Source: Acidovorax carolinensis (GTDB lineage Bacteria; Pseudomonadota; Gammaproteobacteria; Burkholderiales; Burkholderiaceae_C). From it: 64,000 nt of DNA. Positions within the stretch are counted from its first letter, which is position 1, and each line of letters begins with the position of its first letter. A program made the position numbers and the translations under genes. Of this stretch, positions 61,730-64,000 are shown one piece after another. The notes under the pieces are model-generated. The model was not told the origin of the DNA. It worked only from the letters and a program-made list of their open reading frames with translations, and did not search any database. Location: the NCBI RefSeq assembly GCF_002157145.1, contig NZ_CP021361.1:1178001-1242000 (forward strand), written 5' to 3'.

Positions 61730-61759
61730 GAAGCACGCCAGGGGCGTGCTTCTTTTTTT
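61730..61759. terminator. Bidirectional rho-independent terminator after cysE
   Basis: GAAGCACGCC (61730-61739) pairs with GGCGTGCTTC (61743-61752) around a 3-base loop, followed by TTTTTTT; an A-run precedes it. It therefore serves both cysE and the convergent alcohol dehydrogenase gene. Confidence 0.9.
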
Positions 61760-61812
61760 ATAGCTGCACACGCTTGATACGCAAGCGCTATCGGCCGGTT
61801 TGATTAAAAATG
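61753..61812. repeat. Dispersed palindromic repeat overlapping the cysE terminator
   Basis: The T-run of the terminator forms the left outer box (TTTTTATAGCTGC). Inner arms CACGCTT and AAGCGCT have a 7-base spacer, with TTTGATTAAAAATGC on the right. Confidence 0.75.
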
Positions 61813-61832
61813 CAGGTCGCAGGCCGGTCCGT

Positions 61833-62933
61833 TCAGAACGGCTTGATGGCCACTTTCAGCACGCCGTCGCGCTGGTTGGAGAACAGGTCGTAGGCCGCGA
61901 CGATGTCGTTGAGCTTGTAGTGGTGCGTGACCAGCACGCCCAGGTCCAGGCGGCTTGATGCCACCACGTTCATCAGGCGGCGCATGCGCTCCTTGCCGCC
62001 GGGGCACAGCGCGGTGCGGATGGTGTGGTCGCCCAGGCCCGCGGCAAACTGGGCCAGCGGGATGGTGAGGTCTTCGGAATACACGCCCAGGCTCGATAGC
62101 GTGCCACCGGGCTTGAGCACTTTCATGGCCTGCGCGAACGTGGTCTGGGTGCCCAGCGCCTCGATGGAGCTGTCCGCGCCCTTGCCGCCGGTGAGCTTCA
62201 TCACTTCCTCGATCACGTCCACGTTGCGGAAGTTCAGTGTCACGTCGGCGCCCATCTTCTTGGCAATGCCCAGGCGGTGGTCGTTGCCATCGACGGCGAT
62301 GATGGTGGTGGCCCCCAGCAGGCGCGCGCCCGCCGTGGCGCACAGGCCAATGGGGCCCTGCGCAAACACCACCACGGTGTCGCCGATCTTGATGTTGGCG
62401 TTTTCAGCGCCCTTGAAGCCGGTGGACATGATGTCGGGGCACATCAGCACCTGCTCGTCGGTCAGGCCGTCGGGGATGGGGGCCAGGTTGGCCTGCGCGT
62501 CGGGCACCAGCACATATTCGGCCTGGGTGCCGTCAATCAGGTTGCCAAAGCGCCAGCCGGCGGTGGCCTTATAGCCATGGCAGCCGCACAGGCCGCGCGC
62601 CACCAGGTAGCTGCCGTCTTGTGACGGCGCGCCATCCTGGGCGGCATACGAGTTGAAGTTGGGGCAAATGGCACCCGCAATCACGCGCTGGCCTTCGGTG
62701 TAGCCCTGCACGGCACTGCCCAGCTTTTCGATCACGCCCACGGGTTCGTGCCCCACGGTCAGGCCCTTGGCCACGGGGTATTCGCCCTTGAGGATGTGCA
62801 CGTCCGTGCCGCAGATGGTGGTGGTGGTGATGCGCACCAGCGCGTCGTTCGGGCCTACGTCAGGAATCGGCTTGTCGGCCAGCTCGATGCGGCCTTTTTC
62901 AACAAAAACAGCGGCTTTCATCATGGCGGTCAT
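61833..62933 (-). CDS. Zinc-dependent alcohol dehydrogenase family protein
   Basis: This 366-residue medium-chain dehydrogenase has a catalytic-zinc cysteine and histidine in ICGTDVH and GHEPVGV, and a Rossmann segment VVVFAQGPIGLCATAGARL. The four-cysteine structural-zinc lobe of classical ADHs is replaced by GAICPNFNSYAAQDG and GLCGCHGYK. This resembles secondary-alcohol dehydrogenases. The substrate is not assignable. ATG 62933, or the ATG three residues later, could be the start. Confidence 0.85.
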   Translation of the reverse strand: MTAMMKAAVFVEKGRIELADKPIPDVGPNDALVRITTTTICGTDVHILKGEYPVAKGLTVGHEPVGVIEKLGSAVQGYTEGQRVIAGAICPNFNSYAAQDGAPSQDGSYLVARGLCGCHGYKATAGWRFGNLIDGTQAEYVLVPDAQANLAPIPDGLTDEQVLMCPDIMSTGFKGAENANIKIGDTVVVFAQGPIGLCATAGARLLGATTIIAVDGNDHRLGIAKKMGADVTLNFRNVDVIEEVMKLTGGKGADSSIEALGTQTTFAQAMKVLKPGGTLSSLGVYSEDLTIPLAQFAAGLGDHTIRTALCPGGKERMRRLMNVVASSRLDLGVLVTHHYKLNDIVAAYDLFSNQRDGVLKVAIKPF

Positions 62934-63040
62934 GGTCGTGCTCTCCTTGCGTGTGAAAGTGTCACCTTACGCTGTCCGCATGTCCGTGGCGTGGCGGCGC
63001 CTGAGTGGGCTGCTCGGGTATCTGAAAAACGCTTGCGGCC

Positions 63041-63634
63041 TTAGCGGGCGCGCACCGCTGATTTGGGCCGGAAGGCCTTGCAGACCTCGTCGCGCGTTTC
63101 GAGGTAAGGCCCGCCGATCAGGTCGATGCAATAGGGCACAGCCGCAAAGATGCCGGGCACCAGTTGCACGCCGGTCGCATCCTTGAGGCCTTCCAGCGTT
63201 TCCGCGATGGCCTTGGGCTGGCCGGGCAGGTTGATGATGAGGCTCTGGTCGCGCACCACGGCCACCTGGCGCGAGAGGATGGCGGTGGGCACGAAGCGCA
63301 ACGATATCTGGCGCATCTGTTCGCCAAAGCCCGGCATCTCCTTGTGCGCCACGGCCAGCGTGGCCTCGGGTGTCACATCGCGCAGGGCAGGGCCCGTGCC
63401 GCCGGTGGTCAGCACCAGGTTGCAGCCCTCGTTGACCAGGGCGATCAGCGTGGCGCTGATGCGGTCCTGTTCGTCGGGAATCAGGCGGGGCTCGAACGTG
63501 ACGGGGTTGAGCAGGGCGCGGGTGAGCCAGTCCTGCAGGGCGGGCAGGCCCTTGTCTTCATACACGCCGGTGCTGGCGCGATCGCTGATTGAGACGATTC
63601 CGATCTTGACCGGGTCGTGGAGCGTTTCACTCAT
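63041..63634 (-). CDS. mogA: Molybdopterin adenylyltransferase
   Basis: This 197-residue enzyme adenylates molybdopterin before metal insertion in molybdenum cofactor synthesis. It shows the MoeA/MogA-fold motif LTTGGTGPALRDVTPEAT and the N-terminal IGIVSISDRASTGVYEDKG. It follows darP with an 8-bp overlap, so the two are co-transcribed. Functionally it complements the cox molybdoenzyme and the oxyanion transporters elsewhere in the window. Confidence 0.93.
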   Translation of the reverse strand: MSETLHDPVKIGIVSISDRASTGVYEDKGLPALQDWLTRALLNPVTFEPRLIPDEQDRISATLIALVNEGCNLVLTTGGTGPALRDVTPEATLAVAHKEMPGFGEQMRQISLRFVPTAILSRQVAVVRDQSLIINLPGQPKAIAETLEGLKDATGVQLVPGIFAAVPYCIDLIGGPYLETRDEVCKAFRPKSAVRAR

Positions 63635-64000
63635 CGTGATCCTCGTTGTCGTCCTCGGGCATTTCTTCTTCTGCACCGGCCGCGCTGCCCAGGTGTTCGC
63701 GCACCAGCTGGAACAGCTCGCGGTAGGCCCGGCCCTTGCGCGGGGCCAGGCCCTGCGAGACCTGCACATTGGCGGTCTTGCCCGCCGGCGTTGCATCCTT
63801 GCGCGCCTGGCGGATCAGGGCGCGCAGTTGCTGGGTGTCGGTGTCGGGGTGCTCGGCCATCCAGGGGGCCAGGGCTTCGTCGTCGGCAATCAGCCGGTCG
63901 CGCCAGTGCTCGGCCAGGTGCAGCGAGAGCTTTTCACTGGCCGAGCCCTTGTGCTGCTCTTCCAGGGCCTGGCGCGCGGACTGCACCAGCTCGGGCTCCA
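63627..64000 (-). CDS. darP: Ribosome biogenesis factor DarP (YjgA/DUF615 family), N-terminus outside the window
   Basis: This is the C-terminal 120 or so residues of a YjgA/DarP family protein, which associates with 50S ribosomal precursors. The conserved HWRDRLIADDEALAPWM and DTQQLRALIRQARKD, then RAYRELFQLVRE, match the family. The frame stays open to base 64000, so the start lies beyond the window. An acidic tail (PEDDNEDHDE) follows. It overlaps mogA by 8 bp. Confidence 0.85.
   Translation of the reverse strand, partial: EPELVQSARQALEEQHKGSASEKLSLHLAEHWRDRLIADDEALAPWMAEHPDTDTQQLRALIRQARKDATPAGKTANVQVSQGLAPRKGRAYRELFQLVREHLGSAAGAEEEMPEDDNEDHDE

Overview
The window is a GC-rich chromosomal segment of a beta-proteobacterium, most likely from the Comamonadaceae (Acidovorax and relatives). 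This placement rests on gene content and on protein similarity recalled from memory, not on a search. The supporting traits are orphan Bug/TctC binding proteins, a form II cox gene set, MdtABC plus NodT-type efflux, the gudD/kdgD/garD layout, and a dispersed AT-boxed palindromic repeat that I associate with that family. I see no rRNA, tRNA, CRISPR array, prophage or insertion-sequence transposase.

Layout. 1-1.8 kb: TRAP transporter dctQM (minus strand). 2-6.4 kb: ModE-like regulator divergent from a tungstate uptake operon (tupB, tupC, tupA) ending in a ModA-like lipoprotein. 6.4-10 kb: UbiB-family kinase and an SbmA/YddA-type ABC exporter. 10.1-19.6 kb: AcoR-like regulator divergent from a molybdo-flavoenzyme cluster (coxS, coxL, coxM, MoxR-type AAA+, VWA protein, coxG, xdhC-like). 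19.6-24.7 kb: MHYT sensor, small basic protein, histidine phosphatase, metallo-hydrolase, small hypothetical, orphan ABC ATPase, LysE exporter. 24.8-34.9 kb: mdtA, mdtB, mdtC and an outer-membrane lipoprotein, with a 660-bp palindromic element between mdtB and mdtC. 34.9-45.6 kb: aldarate catabolism. 45.7-54.9 kb: antiporter, uppP, MipA, two tandem 7TM-GGDEF cyclases, hydrolase, Anbu protease. 55-64 kb: mutS, suhB, a DUF3395-like secreted protein, trmJ, cysE, alcohol dehydrogenase, mogA, and partial darP.

How the genes work together. The aldarate block is a complete route: GudD and GarD dehydrate glucarate and galactarate to 5-dehydro-4-deoxyglucarate, KdgD converts that to 2,5-dioxovalerate, and the aldehyde dehydrogenase yields 2-oxoglutarate. 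A periplasmic lactonase and two Bug proteins suggest capture of lactones or acids outside the cytoplasm, and a FadR-type regulator sits in the divergent promoter. Molybdenum/tungsten metabolism recurs through TupBCA, the ModA-like protein, the ModE-like regulator, the cox molybdoenzyme and MogA.

Two window-wide features stand out. First, at least eleven copies of one imperfect palindrome (inner arms near AGCGCTT and AAGCGCT with a 7-nt spacer) occur, and several lie inside genes. They encode most of the signal peptides of TupA and the efflux lipoprotein, surface segments of MutS and TrmJ, and the C-terminal tail of the AcoR-like regulator. Second, six genes carry seven apparent single-base losses, each in a run of G or C. 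This pattern fits under-called homopolymers in the assembly better than six independent pseudogenes.
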